A stretch of DNA of 64,000 nucleotides from Candidatus Kuenenia stuttgartensis (GTDB lineage Bacteria; Planctomycetota; Planctomycetia; Pirellulales; UBA1268): NCBI GenBank assembly GCA_945891385.1, contig CAMDDJ010000015.1, positions 1 through 64,000 on the forward strand, in the 5' to 3' direction. A model generated the notes under the pieces. The model did not search any database. It was not told the origin of the DNA and saw only the letters and a list, made by a program, of their open reading frames with translations. Shown in pieces: positions 53,920-62,511 of the stretch; position 1 is the stretch's first letter, and every line of letters starts with the position of its first letter. Made by a program: the position numbers and the translations under genes.

Positions 53920-55719
53920 TCAGTCCGGCCGGAAAGATCGCCGGTACGCCTCCGCGCCCGCCAGCGGAGGTTGGCGTTCCTTCCGATACAGGTGGCGGCC
54001 CACGACGAGCGAATCCATGTCGGTATACATGAAGCAGCGGTAGGCGTCGGCCGGTTCGTGAACGATCGGCTCACCCCGGATATTGAAGCTCGTGTTGGCG
54101 AGCACCGGGCATCCTGTCAGCCGGTCGAACTCCGTAAGGATGGCATGAAACCGCGGCGACTGGCCGGCGTCAACGGTCTGGATCCGGGCCGAGCCGTCGA
54201 CGTGGGTCACGGCCGGCAGCGGACCGCCGACGGCCCGGAGCCGTTCGAGACCGCGGCCGGCGGCCGCCCCGGCCTGGCGAACGGGAGCCACAAGCAGCAT
54301 GAAGGGGCTGTCGCACTCCAACTCGAAGGACTCGTGCTGCCGGCCGGCGAGCACGGCCGGGGCGAAGGGTCGAAACGACTCCCGAAACTTGATCGCCAGG
54401 TTGAGCCGCCGCTGCATCTCGGGCCGGCGAGGATCCGCGAGGATCGAGCGGTGCCCCAGCGCCCGCGGCCCGAACTCAGCCCGGCCGTGAAAGTGGCCCA
54501 CGATCCGACCGGCCGCGAGGCCCTCTGCCACTGCCGCCACGAGCGATTCCTCGTCGGGAAACGCCTCACCGATTCCTCCCAGGTCGGCGATCGCGGCCGT
54601 GGCGGTGACATCGTCGTATTCTGGTCCCAGGTAGGAACCATGCATTGCATCTGCGGCCGCATGCCGTGGCCGGCCGAGATGGCCGTGCCAGTGCAGGAGC
54701 GCGGCACCGAGGGCCCCGCCGGCATCGCCGGACGCCGGCTGGATCCAGAGCCGCTCGAAGGGCCCCTCCCGCAGCAGCCGACCGTTGGCCACGCAGTTCA
54801 GGGCCACGCCCCCGGCAAGGCAGAGGTTCGTCAGGCCGGTCTGAGCATGGACATGGCGGCCCATCCGCAGCACGATCTCCTCGGTCACCTGCTGGATGCT
54901 CGCGGCGATGTCGAGTTCCCGATCGGTGAGCTGCCCATCGGGACGGCGGCCCGAGCCGCCGAAGAGCCGCTCGAAGCGTCGGCCCGTCATCCGCAGGCCA
55001 ACGCAGTAGTCGAAGAATGACTGGTCGAGCCAAAAGGAGCCATCCGGCCGCAGGCAAACGATCTCGCGGAGGATCGTCTCGGCATACCGTGGCTCGCCAT
55101 AGGGGGCCAGCCCCATCAGTTTGTACTCACCCGAGTTGACCCGAAAGCCGCAGAACAGGGTGAATGCGGAATAGAGCAGACCCAGGGAGTGTGGAAATTG
55201 GAGGTCGGCCTCCAGGCGGATCGAGTGGCCCTGTCCCCTGCCCCAGGCGGCGGTGCTCCACTCGCCCACCCCGTCGAGTGTGAGGATCGCCGCCTCGTCG
55301 AAGGGGCTGGGATAGAAGGCCGATGCCGCGTGCGACTCGTGATGCGTCGTGAAGAAAATCGGCCCGTCGTAATCGCCGCCGAGGCCCCGATCGATCTCGC
55401 GGGGCAGATGGAGCTTGGTCTGAAGCCAGCGGGGCATGGCCGTGAGAAAGGCCCGGAATCCCCGCGGCGCGAACGCCAGCGCCGTCTCGAGCAGCCGCTC
55501 GAATTTCAGGAGCGGCTTCTCATAGAACACGACGGCATCGAGTTCGGCCGCCGTGATGCCGGCCTCGGCCAGGCAGAAAGCTGCGGCCCGAGCGGGAAAC
55601 GAGTCGTCGTGCTTACGGCGGGTGAACCGCTCTTCTTCAGAGGCGGCCAGGATGGTGCCGTCCTGGACGATCGCTGCGGCGCTATCGTGGAAGAAGGCGG
55701 AGATGCCGAGGATGTTCAC
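53920..55719 (-). CDS. NodU/SxtI-type O-carbamoyltransferase
   Basis: Protein of 599 aa. The N-terminal Kae1-like fold has NILGISAFFHDSAAAIVQDG, THHESHAASAFYPSPFDEAA, SGEYKLMGLAPYGEPRY and LAGGVALNCVANGRL. The C-terminal YrdC-like half has GRAEFGPRALGHRSILADPR and LANTSFNIRGEPIV. The family uses carbamoyl phosphate and ATP to carbamoylate hydroxyls of small molecules, Nod factors or sugars. The acceptor here is unknown. The start is taken as GTG 55719, where family homology begins; TTG 55743 would add eight residues. It leads a four-gene run with DUF5989, SxtJ and SGNH genes. Confidence 0.92.
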   Translation of the reverse strand: MNILGISAFFHDSAAAIVQDGTILAASEEERFTRRKHDDSFPARAAAFCLAEAGITAAELDAVVFYEKPLLKFERLLETALAFAPRGFRAFLTAMPRWLQTKLHLPREIDRGLGGDYDGPIFFTTHHESHAASAFYPSPFDEAAILTLDGVGEWSTAAWGRGQGHSIRLEADLQFPHSLGLLYSAFTLFCGFRVNSGEYKLMGLAPYGEPRYAETILREIVCLRPDGSFWLDQSFFDYCVGLRMTGRRFERLFGGSGRRPDGQLTDRELDIAASIQQVTEEIVLRMGRHVHAQTGLTNLCLAGGVALNCVANGRLLREGPFERLWIQPASGDAGGALGAALLHWHGHLGRPRHAAADAMHGSYLGPEYDDVTATAAIADLGGIGEAFPDEESLVAAVAEGLAAGRIVGHFHGRAEFGPRALGHRSILADPRRPEMQRRLNLAIKFRESFRPFAPAVLAGRQHESFELECDSPFMLLVAPVRQAGAAAGRGLERLRAVGGPLPAVTHVDGSARIQTVDAGQSPRFHAILTEFDRLTGCPVLANTSFNIRGEPIVHEPADAYRCFMYTDMDSLVVGRHLYRKERQPPLAGAEAYRRSFRPD

Positions 55720-55742
55720 GTCGCGGCCCGCACGAAAAGGCA

Positions 55743-55780
55743 ATCACCCTGGTTCGGCCGGGCGACCAAACCAGGGTGAT
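55743..55780 (-). terminator. Strong hairpin between the PEP-CTERM gene and the carbamoyltransferase
   Basis: A perfect 12-bp inverted repeat (ATCACCCTGGTT at 55743-55754 and AACCAGGGTGAT at 55769-55780) encloses a 14-nt loop. It lies 52 nt beyond the stop of the minus-strand PEP-CTERM gene, and on that strand it is followed within a few bases by TTTT. It most likely ends PEP-CTERM transcription before the carbamoyltransferase module. Confidence 0.65.
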
Positions 55781-55832
55781 GCACGGACTCTTCCCCACCC
55801 ACACCGAAATCGAGAGTTGATCCTCGGGCGGC

Positions 55833-56618
55833 TCAGGCAGCCTGCCGCTTCCGCCGCCGGCGAACCAGTTCGAGGCCGCCGGTCGTCACGATCGCGACCA
55901 TGGCGAACGTGCCTGGCTCGGGCACAGCGACCGTATAGGCATTGAGGCCCGGCCCCCCAGCGACCGTCGCGTACGACGTGTAGGGCCCGCCCCAACTCGT
56001 AATCGCCACGTTCGGATTGGCCAGCGAATCAACGGCACTGTCGCCGCCGCCTCCGCCGGAGGAATACGCGTCGAAGTAGATCACGTCGCCGGGAATCAGG
56101 TTCATCGAGGCGAGCGGCACCGTCATGTTGATCTCGCTCGTCGTGCCACCCGTGAAGCTGAAGCTGGTGAGAGCCGAGGGACCAGCCCAGGTTGATGAGC
56201 CGTTGTCATAGGTCCAGAATTGAGCGCCACCACCGCCATCTACCCAGGTGCCGATCCAATGGTTCATTCCGATGATCTGAGTGGCGAAGGGATCATTGTC
56301 ATACGAGAGATTGATCGGTCGGCCCCAGCCGTTGCCGTTGAACGCGCCTTCGGTCTTGCCGGTGGCGATTCCGACCATGAACTTGCCCCAGTCGGTCGTG
56401 GCCACATCGCCATTGACGGTCAGCTTGAAGTTGATGTCGGTCGTGGTGTTCGACACCTCCATCCCGGTGATGTCGATCGTCCCGTTGGCGGTCGAAATAC
56501 CGGCATCGATGTCGCCAATCGCATCGGTATAGGGCGACGTCGTACCTTCCGCCCCGAACGCGAACGGGACGCAGCCCCAGATGAGACAGCACAAGGCAAG
56601 AAGCGTGGAACGTCGCAT
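55833..56618 (-). CDS. PEP-CTERM sorting domain protein
   Basis: Protein of 261 aa. A signal peptide (MRRSTLLALCCLIWGCVPFA) ends near FGAEG. The mature protein is Gly/Ser/Thr/Asn-rich and beta-like (SPYTDAIGDIDAGISTANGT, NWGTWVDGG-type segments). The C-terminus VPEPGTFAMVAIVTTGG followed by RRRR is a PEP-CTERM tail. It is expected to be exported and sorted to the envelope; function is unknown. GAGG sits 8 nt before the chosen ATG at 56618. It is divergent from the DUF1559 gene at 57060. Confidence 0.85.
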   Translation of the reverse strand: MRRSTLLALCCLIWGCVPFAFGAEGTTSPYTDAIGDIDAGISTANGTIDITGMEVSNTTTDINFKLTVNGDVATTDWGKFMVGIATGKTEGAFNGNGWGRPINLSYDNDPFATQIIGMNHWIGTWVDGGGGAQFWTYDNGSSTWAGPSALTSFSFTGGTTSEINMTVPLASMNLIPGDVIYFDAYSSGGGGGDSAVDSLANPNVAITSWGGPYTSYATVAGGPGLNAYTVAVPEPGTFAMVAIVTTGGLELVRRRRKRQAA

Positions 56619-57059
56619 GGGTGCAACCTCAAAAATGTGTTGGGTTTGAGTTGTGGGATCGAACAACAGTGGGAAACCCCTGGGGAATCAAAAGCAAACC
56701 GTGTGCCATCTGATGTTCGGCTCATTTGAGGAAACGGCGCCTGCGCGCAAGTTCTTTCTGAGCAATGCCTTGCGCACGCATCTTCAATCCGCATCCCCTG
56801 CCGGGGGCAGTCCAGCATTTTCACTTTCTCGGTGAAATCCTGGCGGGCGGATGCCGGCTCTTTCCCAAAAACCGGGTAATCACCTTCACAGAGAAGGTGA
56901 AAGAAACTCGGCCAGGGGAACGCGGTCGGCTCGACCTGGGCGGCGTTCCTCGCGAAGGCGGCTCCGCAGGCGGCAGGGCAGTTTGCCCCCGAGGAGGTGA
57001 CGAGGTCAGACTGACGGTATGCGGGGGGAAGATTTGTGATCCGGATAAGGAATATCGCC
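56619..57059. promoter_or_regulatory. Divergent PEP-CTERM/DUF1559 intergenic region with two palindromes
   Basis: This 441-bp gap holds TTTCAC-N7-GTGAAA at 56819-56837 and TCACCTTC-ACAGA-GAAGGTGA at 56880-56900. The two share the TCAC...GTGA form about 60 bp apart, which could be operator sites or leader hairpins of the DUF1559 transcript. No gene with a good ribosome-binding site was seen. Confidence 0.4.
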
Positions 57060-58091
57060 ATGAACCAAGGTCATCCCAGCCTGGCGTGTCGTGTCCCGCT
57101 CGCGGGCAAATCCCTACAAGCGTCCTCCGGCCGCGATGGTTTCACACTCGTCGAGTTGTTGGTGGTGATCGCGATCATCGCCACGCTCATCGGCTTGTTG
57201 CTGCCAGCCGTGCAGAGCGCTCGGGAGTCCGCCCGCCGCACCTCGTGCAGCAACAAACTCCGGCAGCTCTCACTTGGCACGTTGACCTACGAGAGCGCGA
57301 AGAAGAAGTTTCCCCAGAGCCGGCCGCCCTGGGCCGAGCCAGCGGGCGGCCCTGGCGCCTGCGACCGAACGAGCACCTGCACCGGCCGGGGCTGGATCCT
57401 CGAGACGTTGCCCTTTATCGAGGAGGGCTCGCTCTACGAATCCTTCGCTCCATCGCTCAAGGGCAATGACTACGACCGCGGCGGGCTCAAGGTGGCCGCG
57501 GTGCGGTCGCTCCTCAAAGCGCCGCTCGCGATGCTGGCCTGTCCCAGCGACCCCGATGCAGCCATCCCGAGCATGGAGATGTTCAACTGGCGAAACATCC
57601 CGGTGACTGTTACCAGCTACAAGGGTGTACTCGGCGCGACCAAAGTCGGGGGAAGTTACGGCAGCATCTGGCCGCGGCATGACGACGAGCCCGGAGCGGC
57701 CGTCGACTGCCACAACAACACCCGTCAGTTGCCCTGCAAGGGGATCTTCTGGCGGCATACCTACATCTACCCGGTCCGGCTCTCGAGCATCGCCGACGGC
57801 ACGAGCAAGACCTTTCTGATGGGCGAGTCGGTCGCCAAGCACGACTGGCACTCGGCGGCCTTCTACGCCGACGGCGACTGGGCGAGCTGCAACCTGCCGC
57901 TCAACTACCTACCGACGCCGCCTCAGCCCCAGAATTGGTGGAACGTGCGCGGATTTCGCAGCCTCCACCAGGGCGGAGCCCACTTTGCCCGGGCCGACGG
58001 CTCGGTGTCGTTCGTCAACGAAACGATCGACATGACTCCCTACATGGCCATGGCGACCCGCAATCGGGGTGACGTCGCCGACACACCCTGA
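57060..58091 (+). CDS. DUF1559 family pilin-like protein
   Basis: Protein of 343 aa. The leader of about 26 residues precedes [20 protein letters not shown] and [20 protein letters not shown]. Later motifs are GRGWILETLPFIEEGSLYES, ACPSDPDAA and HFARADGSVSFVNETIDM. The ATG at 57060 is used because AGGA lies 8 nt upstream; a GTG at 57036 would add eight residues. A lipoprotein gene follows, as at 20423-21876. Function unknown. Confidence 0.9.
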   Translation: MNQGHPSLACRVPLAGKSLQASSGRDGFTLVELLVVIAIIATLIGLLLPAVQSARESARRTSCSNKLRQLSLGTLTYESAKKKFPQSRPPWAEPAGGPGACDRTSTCTGRGWILETLPFIEEGSLYESFAPSLKGNDYDRGGLKVAAVRSLLKAPLAMLACPSDPDAAIPSMEMFNWRNIPVTVTSYKGVLGATKVGGSYGSIWPRHDDEPGAAVDCHNNTRQLPCKGIFWRHTYIYPVRLSSIADGTSKTFLMGESVAKHDWHSAAFYADGDWASCNLPLNYLPTPPQPQNWWNVRGFRSLHQGGAHFARADGSVSFVNETIDMTPYMAMATRNRGDVADTP

Positions 58092-58148
58092 CGTTCGCCC
58101 TGAACGCTCCCTCACTGCTTGGAGCGAGCCCTTGGGCTCGGATGTTCG

Positions 58149-58667
58149 ATGCTTCGACCTGTCCTGGTTCTCTCCTCGATGCCGATTGGGTGCCACTCGT
58201 GCTGCCTCGCTTCCAGCAGTCTCGCACTGGTCGTCCTGACGACGATTCTCGCTGCAAGCGGATGCAGCCGTCATCCGTCCAAGCTCACGGGAGAGGTGGT
58301 GCTCGACGGCAAGCCACTCACGACCGGCGTCATCATGCTCTCCCCGGCTCGCACTGGGCCCTCTGCTTATGCCGAGATCAGGCCAGACGGCAGTTACGAA
58401 CTCAAGACGGGTTCCGAGAAGGGGCTCGAACCCGGCGAATACGTGGTGACGGTTGCCGCCAACGCACCCGGCCCCGACCAGCCCGAGTCAGAGAACGGTG
58501 CCGCGCCCGCGATCCGGCCGCTGATGACGCCGCCACAATATGCGGATGTCAGCACCTCGCCGCTGCGGATCACCGTGAAGCCCGGCAGTCAGAAGTGGAC
58601 GATCGACTTAAAGACGGAGGCCGACGCGGCTCCCGAGCCGTCTCCGTCGGCAGGCGAAGCCGAGTGA
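58149..58667 (+). CDS. Small transthyretin-like lipoprotein
   Basis: Protein of 172 aa. The lipobox LAASGC puts the lipidated Cys at about residue 39. The mature part shows SKLTGEVVLDGKPLTTGVIM, DGSYELKTGSEKGLEPGEYV and an Ala/Pro/Ser-rich acidic tail. It resembles the lipoprotein at 21436 in fold and position after a DUF1559 gene. An ATG at 58179 is an alternative start. Membrane-anchored; function unknown. Confidence 0.78.
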   Translation: MLRPVLVLSSMPIGCHSCCLASSSLALVVLTTILAASGCSRHPSKLTGEVVLDGKPLTTGVIMLSPARTGPSAYAEIRPDGSYELKTGSEKGLEPGEYVVTVAANAPGPDQPESENGAAPAIRPLMTPPQYADVSTSPLRITVKPGSQKWTIDLKTEADAAPEPSPSAGEAE

Positions 58668-58687
58668 GCCCACGACCGCGGCAGCCC

Positions 58688-58705
58688 GGCGGCGAAAGAG
58701 CCGCC
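58688..58705 (+). terminator. Weak hairpin after the lipoprotein gene
   Basis: GGCGGC (58688-58693) pairs with GCCGCC (58700-58705) around GAAAGA, 21 nt after the lipoprotein stop. No T-run follows, so termination here is only suggested. Confidence 0.3.
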
Positions 58706-58831
58706 CCGTCCGGCGGAGACGGCCGCGGATTGCGGTGAGAATGTGGCGGGGGCTATGTTCCCTCGACCGTCCGATCGGCCTCCGGGGAACCGCCCCCGGC
58801 ACCGTCGCGACTCCCGCCAGGTACGAAACTC

Positions 58832-60007
58832 TTGAATTCCGACCGCACGACGCTGCTCACTGGGGCCACCGGACTGCTCGGCTCCTATCTGCTTCGCGAC
58901 CTTCTCTTCGCGGAGCGGTCGGTCGCGGTGATCGCCCGGCCCACCCGTCGAGCGTCGGCCCATGAGCGGATTGAGACGCTCGTTCGCGGCTGGGAGTCGT
59001 CGCTCGGAATCGGCCTGCCACGACCGGTCGTGCTCGTCGGCGACCTCGACCGCCCCCTGTGCGGACTGGGCGGTGCCGATCTCGGCTGGGTGCGAGAGCA
59101 CTGTGAGCAGATCGTGAACAATGCCGCCAGCCTGACGTTTCGGGGCGTCGACCGCGATGCCGAACCGTGGAAGACGAACGTCGGCGGCACGGTCACCATG
59201 CTCGCGCTGGCCGAGGCGGCAGGAATCCGGCATGTCCATCATGTCTCGACCGCCTACGTGGCGGGCCTCCGCACCGGCATTGTTTTGGAGGACGACGGAA
59301 ACGTCGGCCAAGAATTCGGCAACGACTACGAGGCCAGCAAGGCCGAGGCTGAGCTCCTGGTACGGGCCGCTCCGCACCTCGACACGGCGACGATCTACCG
59401 TCCTTCGATCATCGTAGGTGATTCTGCCACCGGGTATACCTCGACCTACCACGGCTACTACGCGGCCCTGCGGCTTGGTCACACGCTGCTGACCCGCGTC
59501 TCACTGGGGTCGACCAGCGGCCGGGCGCTGCTCACCCTCCTCGGGATCGATGCCGACTCCCGCAAGAACTTCGTGCCCGTGGACTGGGTCTCCGCCGTGA
59601 TCGCCCGGGGCATCGCCAGCCACTCGGCCCGAGGACGCACCTACCACCTCACGCATCCCGAGCCGCTGGCGATGGAGTTCGTGGCGGAGGTGATCCAGGA
59701 GGCCGTGGAGTCCTATTCGGTGGCCGCGGCACCAGATGCTCCGGACCTCTGTGATGAGCAGTGGTTTGCCGATCACCTGCGAGTGCAACTCGATCTCTAC
59801 CAGCGGTACTTTCGCACCGACCCCAGCTTCGATCACCCCAACACTTCCACGATCGCGGCCGACCTGCCCTGCCCTGCCCTTGACCGAGACACCCTGCTAC
59901 GGATGTCGAAATACGCGATCCAGCACAACTTCGGCTGGTTTCCCCCAGATGCCGTGGTCACCGAACTGCCTCGGGCATCCAGCCGCCGAGGAACGCTCGC
60001 ACACTGA
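58832..60007 (+). CDS. NAD(P)-dependent thioester reductase-like/extended SDR protein
   Basis: Protein of 391 aa. A Rossmann fold starts at TLLTGATGLLGSYLLRDLLF, and IVNNAASLTFRGVDRDAEPW and VHHVSTAYVAGLRTG match the male-sterility/NAD-binding-4 (carboxylic acid or thioester reductase) type. The catalytic Tyr-Lys pair is in NDYEASKAEAE. A C-terminal helical region may hold the substrate pocket. The substrate could be an acyl or polyketide thioester or a nucleotide sugar. The start is TTG at 58832, since no ATG or GTG precedes the Rossmann motif in frame. Confidence 0.75.
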   Translation: MNSDRTTLLTGATGLLGSYLLRDLLFAERSVAVIARPTRRASAHERIETLVRGWESSLGIGLPRPVVLVGDLDRPLCGLGGADLGWVREHCEQIVNNAASLTFRGVDRDAEPWKTNVGGTVTMLALAEAAGIRHVHHVSTAYVAGLRTGIVLEDDGNVGQEFGNDYEASKAEAELLVRAAPHLDTATIYRPSIIVGDSATGYTSTYHGYYAALRLGHTLLTRVSLGSTSGRALLTLLGIDADSRKNFVPVDWVSAVIARGIASHSARGRTYHLTHPEPLAMEFVAEVIQEAVESYSVAAAPDAPDLCDEQWFADHLRVQLDLYQRYFRTDPSFDHPNTSTIAADLPCPALDRDTLLRMSKYAIQHNFGWFPPDAVVTELPRASSRRGTLAH

Positions 60008-60051
60008 ACGCACCGGGCCAGGCAGACTCGAGTCGCGGAGCTTCGGGCAGC

Positions 60052-60288
60052 TCAGCCGGCCATGGATCGGCGGCCGCTGCCACCGGTCGTCGGGCCGCGG
60101 GTGGCCTCGCCGATCAGCGTGCGGAGAATCTTGCGGGCGAGATTGGCTCCTCCGACGATACGCCCCTCGGTGTAGTCGTCGAGACCGTAGCCGGGACCCT
60201 GCTCGCGGGCCCGCTGCTCCTGCACCGCCTGCTGGCACAGGCGTGCGATCTCATTGAGCTTGTCGTGGTCAAGGTTGTGGCGGGGCAT
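60052..60288 (-). CDS. Small hypothetical protein
   Basis: Protein of 78 aa beginning MPRHNLDHDKLNEIARLCQQ. It has an amphipathic N-terminal helix, then GYGLDDYTEGRIVGGANLAR and a basic Gly-rich tail. No family recognised. An ATG at 60315 would add nine residues; neither start has a strong ribosome-binding site. It is convergent with the reductase gene. Codon pattern and composition look coding. Confidence 0.5.
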   Translation of the reverse strand: MPRHNLDHDKLNEIARLCQQAVQEQRAREQGPGYGLDDYTEGRIVGGANLARKILRTLIGEATRGPTTGGSGRRSMAG

Positions 60289-60516
60289 TGGACTGCAAGA
60301 GGCGCGGGTAGCCATAACAACGGCTCGAAACGATCATGAACTTCATGTGAGGAAGTTTAGGCCGCATAACCGGCCCGGCCAGAGCCCTGTGACATTGCTG
60401 ATCGCCCGGGGTCTCGCCATCGCGTACTGTTCGCTTGTGGAAACGCGGGCCACAAGGCTATCTTTTCCACAGGTTCGGCAGGGATGCCGACCGGCCGCAG
60501 CTGCCAGGAGGTCCGC

Positions 60517-61848
60517 ATGTCGGAAGCCCGCCCCAAGCTGTTCGTGCTCGACACGAACGTGATCCTGCACGACAGCGGCTGCATTCGGAATTTCGAGGAA
60601 AACGACATCGCGATCCCGATCACGGTGCTCGAGGAACTCGACCAATTCAAGCGGGGCAACGAAGACATCCACTTCCAGGCGCGGGAGTTTCTGCGGCGGA
60701 TCGATGCCCTCACCGGCGACGTGCTCTCCGCGGCAGGCAGCCCCCTCGGCCCGGGGCTCGGATCGATCCGCGTGGTGCTCGGCGGGTCTGCCCGCGATCT
60801 GCTCCACGAGTCGTTTCTGCAAGACACGCCCGACCACCGGATTCTGCGGACCACGCTCGCGCTCCAGCAGGAACTCGCCCCGCGGGCGGTGATTCTCGTC
60901 TCCAAAGACACGAACTTGCGGATGAAGGCCAAGTCGCTCGGCCTTCGCGCCCAGGACTACACCTCCGACAAGGTGCAGGGCATCGAGAAGCTCTACACGG
61001 GCAGGCGCACGGTCGAAGGCATCGCATCGGAGGTTATTGACGAGTTCTACGCGAGCGGCGGCGTGCTGTCGGCCGACAGACTGTCGCTCGAGCCTCCGCC
61101 GCTTCCCAACGAGAACTTCGTGCTCCGCAACGGCAGCAAGTCAGCCCTGGCCACCTTCCGGCGTGCGGACGGCTCCTTTCACCGCATCGAGAAGCAGACC
61201 TGCTACGGGATCACGCCCCGCAATGCCGAGCAGTCATTCGCCCTCAAGGCCCTGATGGACGACGACATCAAGCTCGTCACGCTCTCGGGCACGGCCGGAA
61301 CCGGCAAGACACTCCTCGCGCTCGCTGCGGCCCTCGAGCGGCGGCAGCAGTACCGTCAGATCCTGCTCGCACGTCCCGTGGTGCCGCTCTCCAACCGCGA
61401 CCTTGGCTTTCTGCCGGGCGACATCACCGACAAACTCGACCCCTACATGCAGCCGCTGTACGACAACCTGACGGTGATTCGGCACCAGTGCGGCGAGGAG
61501 ACGCAGGCCGCGAAGCGGATCGTCGAAATGCGGGAGTCGGAGAAGCTGATGATCACCCCCCTCGCCTACATCCGCGGCCGCAGCCTGCAACGGATGTTCT
61601 TCATCGTGGACGAGGCCCAGAATCTCACGCCCCACGAGGTCAAGACGATCATCACCAGGGCCGGTGAGGGAACGAAGATCGTGTTCACCGGCGACGTGGC
61701 CCAGATCGACCAGCCCTACCTCGACGCGCTCTCCAACGGCCTCTCCTACCTGATTCACAGGATGATGGGACAGCCGATCTACGCGCACATCACGCTCGAG
61801 AAAGGTGAGCGGTCGGCCCTGGCCGATCTGGCCAGCGAGTTGCTCTAG
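60517..61848 (+). CDS. PIN domain-PhoH family ATPase
   Basis: Protein of 443 aa. The N-terminal PIN nuclease-type domain (1-150) has [12 protein letters not shown] with the first acidic residues, [14 protein letters not shown] and [16 protein letters not shown]. The C-terminal PhoH domain has the P-loop GTAGTGKT (258-265) and Walker [15 protein letters not shown]. Such PhoH2-type proteins combine RNase and RNA helicase-like activities. AGGAGG lies 5 nt before the ATG. It stands alone with about 200 bp upstream. Confidence 0.92.
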   Translation: MSEARPKLFVLDTNVILHDSGCIRNFEENDIAIPITVLEELDQFKRGNEDIHFQAREFLRRIDALTGDVLSAAGSPLGPGLGSIRVVLGGSARDLLHESFLQDTPDHRILRTTLALQQELAPRAVILVSKDTNLRMKAKSLGLRAQDYTSDKVQGIEKLYTGRRTVEGIASEVIDEFYASGGVLSADRLSLEPPPLPNENFVLRNGSKSALATFRRADGSFHRIEKQTCYGITPRNAEQSFALKALMDDDIKLVTLSGTAGTGKTLLALAAALERRQQYRQILLARPVVPLSNRDLGFLPGDITDKLDPYMQPLYDNLTVIRHQCGEETQAAKRIVEMRESEKLMITPLAYIRGRSLQRMFFIVDEAQNLTPHEVKTIITRAGEGTKIVFTGDVAQIDQPYLDALSNGLSYLIHRMMGQPIYAHITLEKGERSALADLASELL

Positions 61849-61956
61849 ACGTTGATGAAACGTGTGAACGGCTGCGCTACACTGTGCCGGCCGGGAACAC
61901 GCGGTAGAAACTGCCTGTGTCGATCATTCCTTTCCGCAACGTCGGATGCCGTGCCC

Positions 61957-62511
61957 ATGAACGTCGACACTCATCACGACTCGCTCCTGCGAGCGGCAAT
62001 CCAGGATCGTCCGACCGTCACTGCAGCCGGCCAGCCCATGCGGCGGCTCACTGACGGTGTCAGGATCCGCCCCCTCCCCACCCATTTCGACCAGCGGGGA
62101 TCCGTAACGGAACTCTACGACCCTCGCTGGAACTTCCACCCGGACCCCCTGGTGTTCGCCTATTGCTTCACGATCCGCCCAGGGTTCGTCAAGGGCTGGA
62201 ATCTCCACCAGCGGCACGAGGATCGGTATGCGCTCATCAAGGGAGAGCTGGAACTCGTGCTGTACGACTCTCGGGAGGGGAGCCCGACCTACAAGGAGAT
62301 CTGCGTGATCCGAGTCTCGGAGAGCAGCCGTGTCTTAGTGACGGTGCCGATCAACGTCTGGCATGCAGACTTCAACGTCGGCTCCGAGGACCTGATCGTG
62401 GCGAACTTTCCCACCACTCCCTACGACCATGCCGATCCCGACAAGTGGCGGCTGCCCATCGATACCCCGCTCATACCGTATTCGTTTCCCCCGGGTGTGC
62501 GGGGCGGATGA
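61957..62511 (+). CDS. Cupin/dTDP-4-dehydrorhamnose 3,5-epimerase-like protein
   Basis: Protein of 184 aa. The RmlC-like cupin region includes RIRPLPTHFDQRGSVTELYD, GFVKGWNLHQRHEDRYALIK and GELELVLYDSREG. VPINVWHADFNVGSEDLIVA closes the barrel. The usual epimerase His-Asp pair is not clearly conserved, so it may be a sugar isomerase or a non-catalytic relative. Its stop overlaps the glycosyltransferase start by 4 bp (ATGA), so both are probably in one surface-glycan biosynthesis unit. Confidence 0.75.
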   Translation: MNVDTHHDSLLRAAIQDRPTVTAAGQPMRRLTDGVRIRPLPTHFDQRGSVTELYDPRWNFHPDPLVFAYCFTIRPGFVKGWNLHQRHEDRYALIKGELELVLYDSREGSPTYKEICVIRVSESSRVLVTVPINVWHADFNVGSEDLIVANFPTTPYDHADPDKWRLPIDTPLIPYSFPPGVRGG

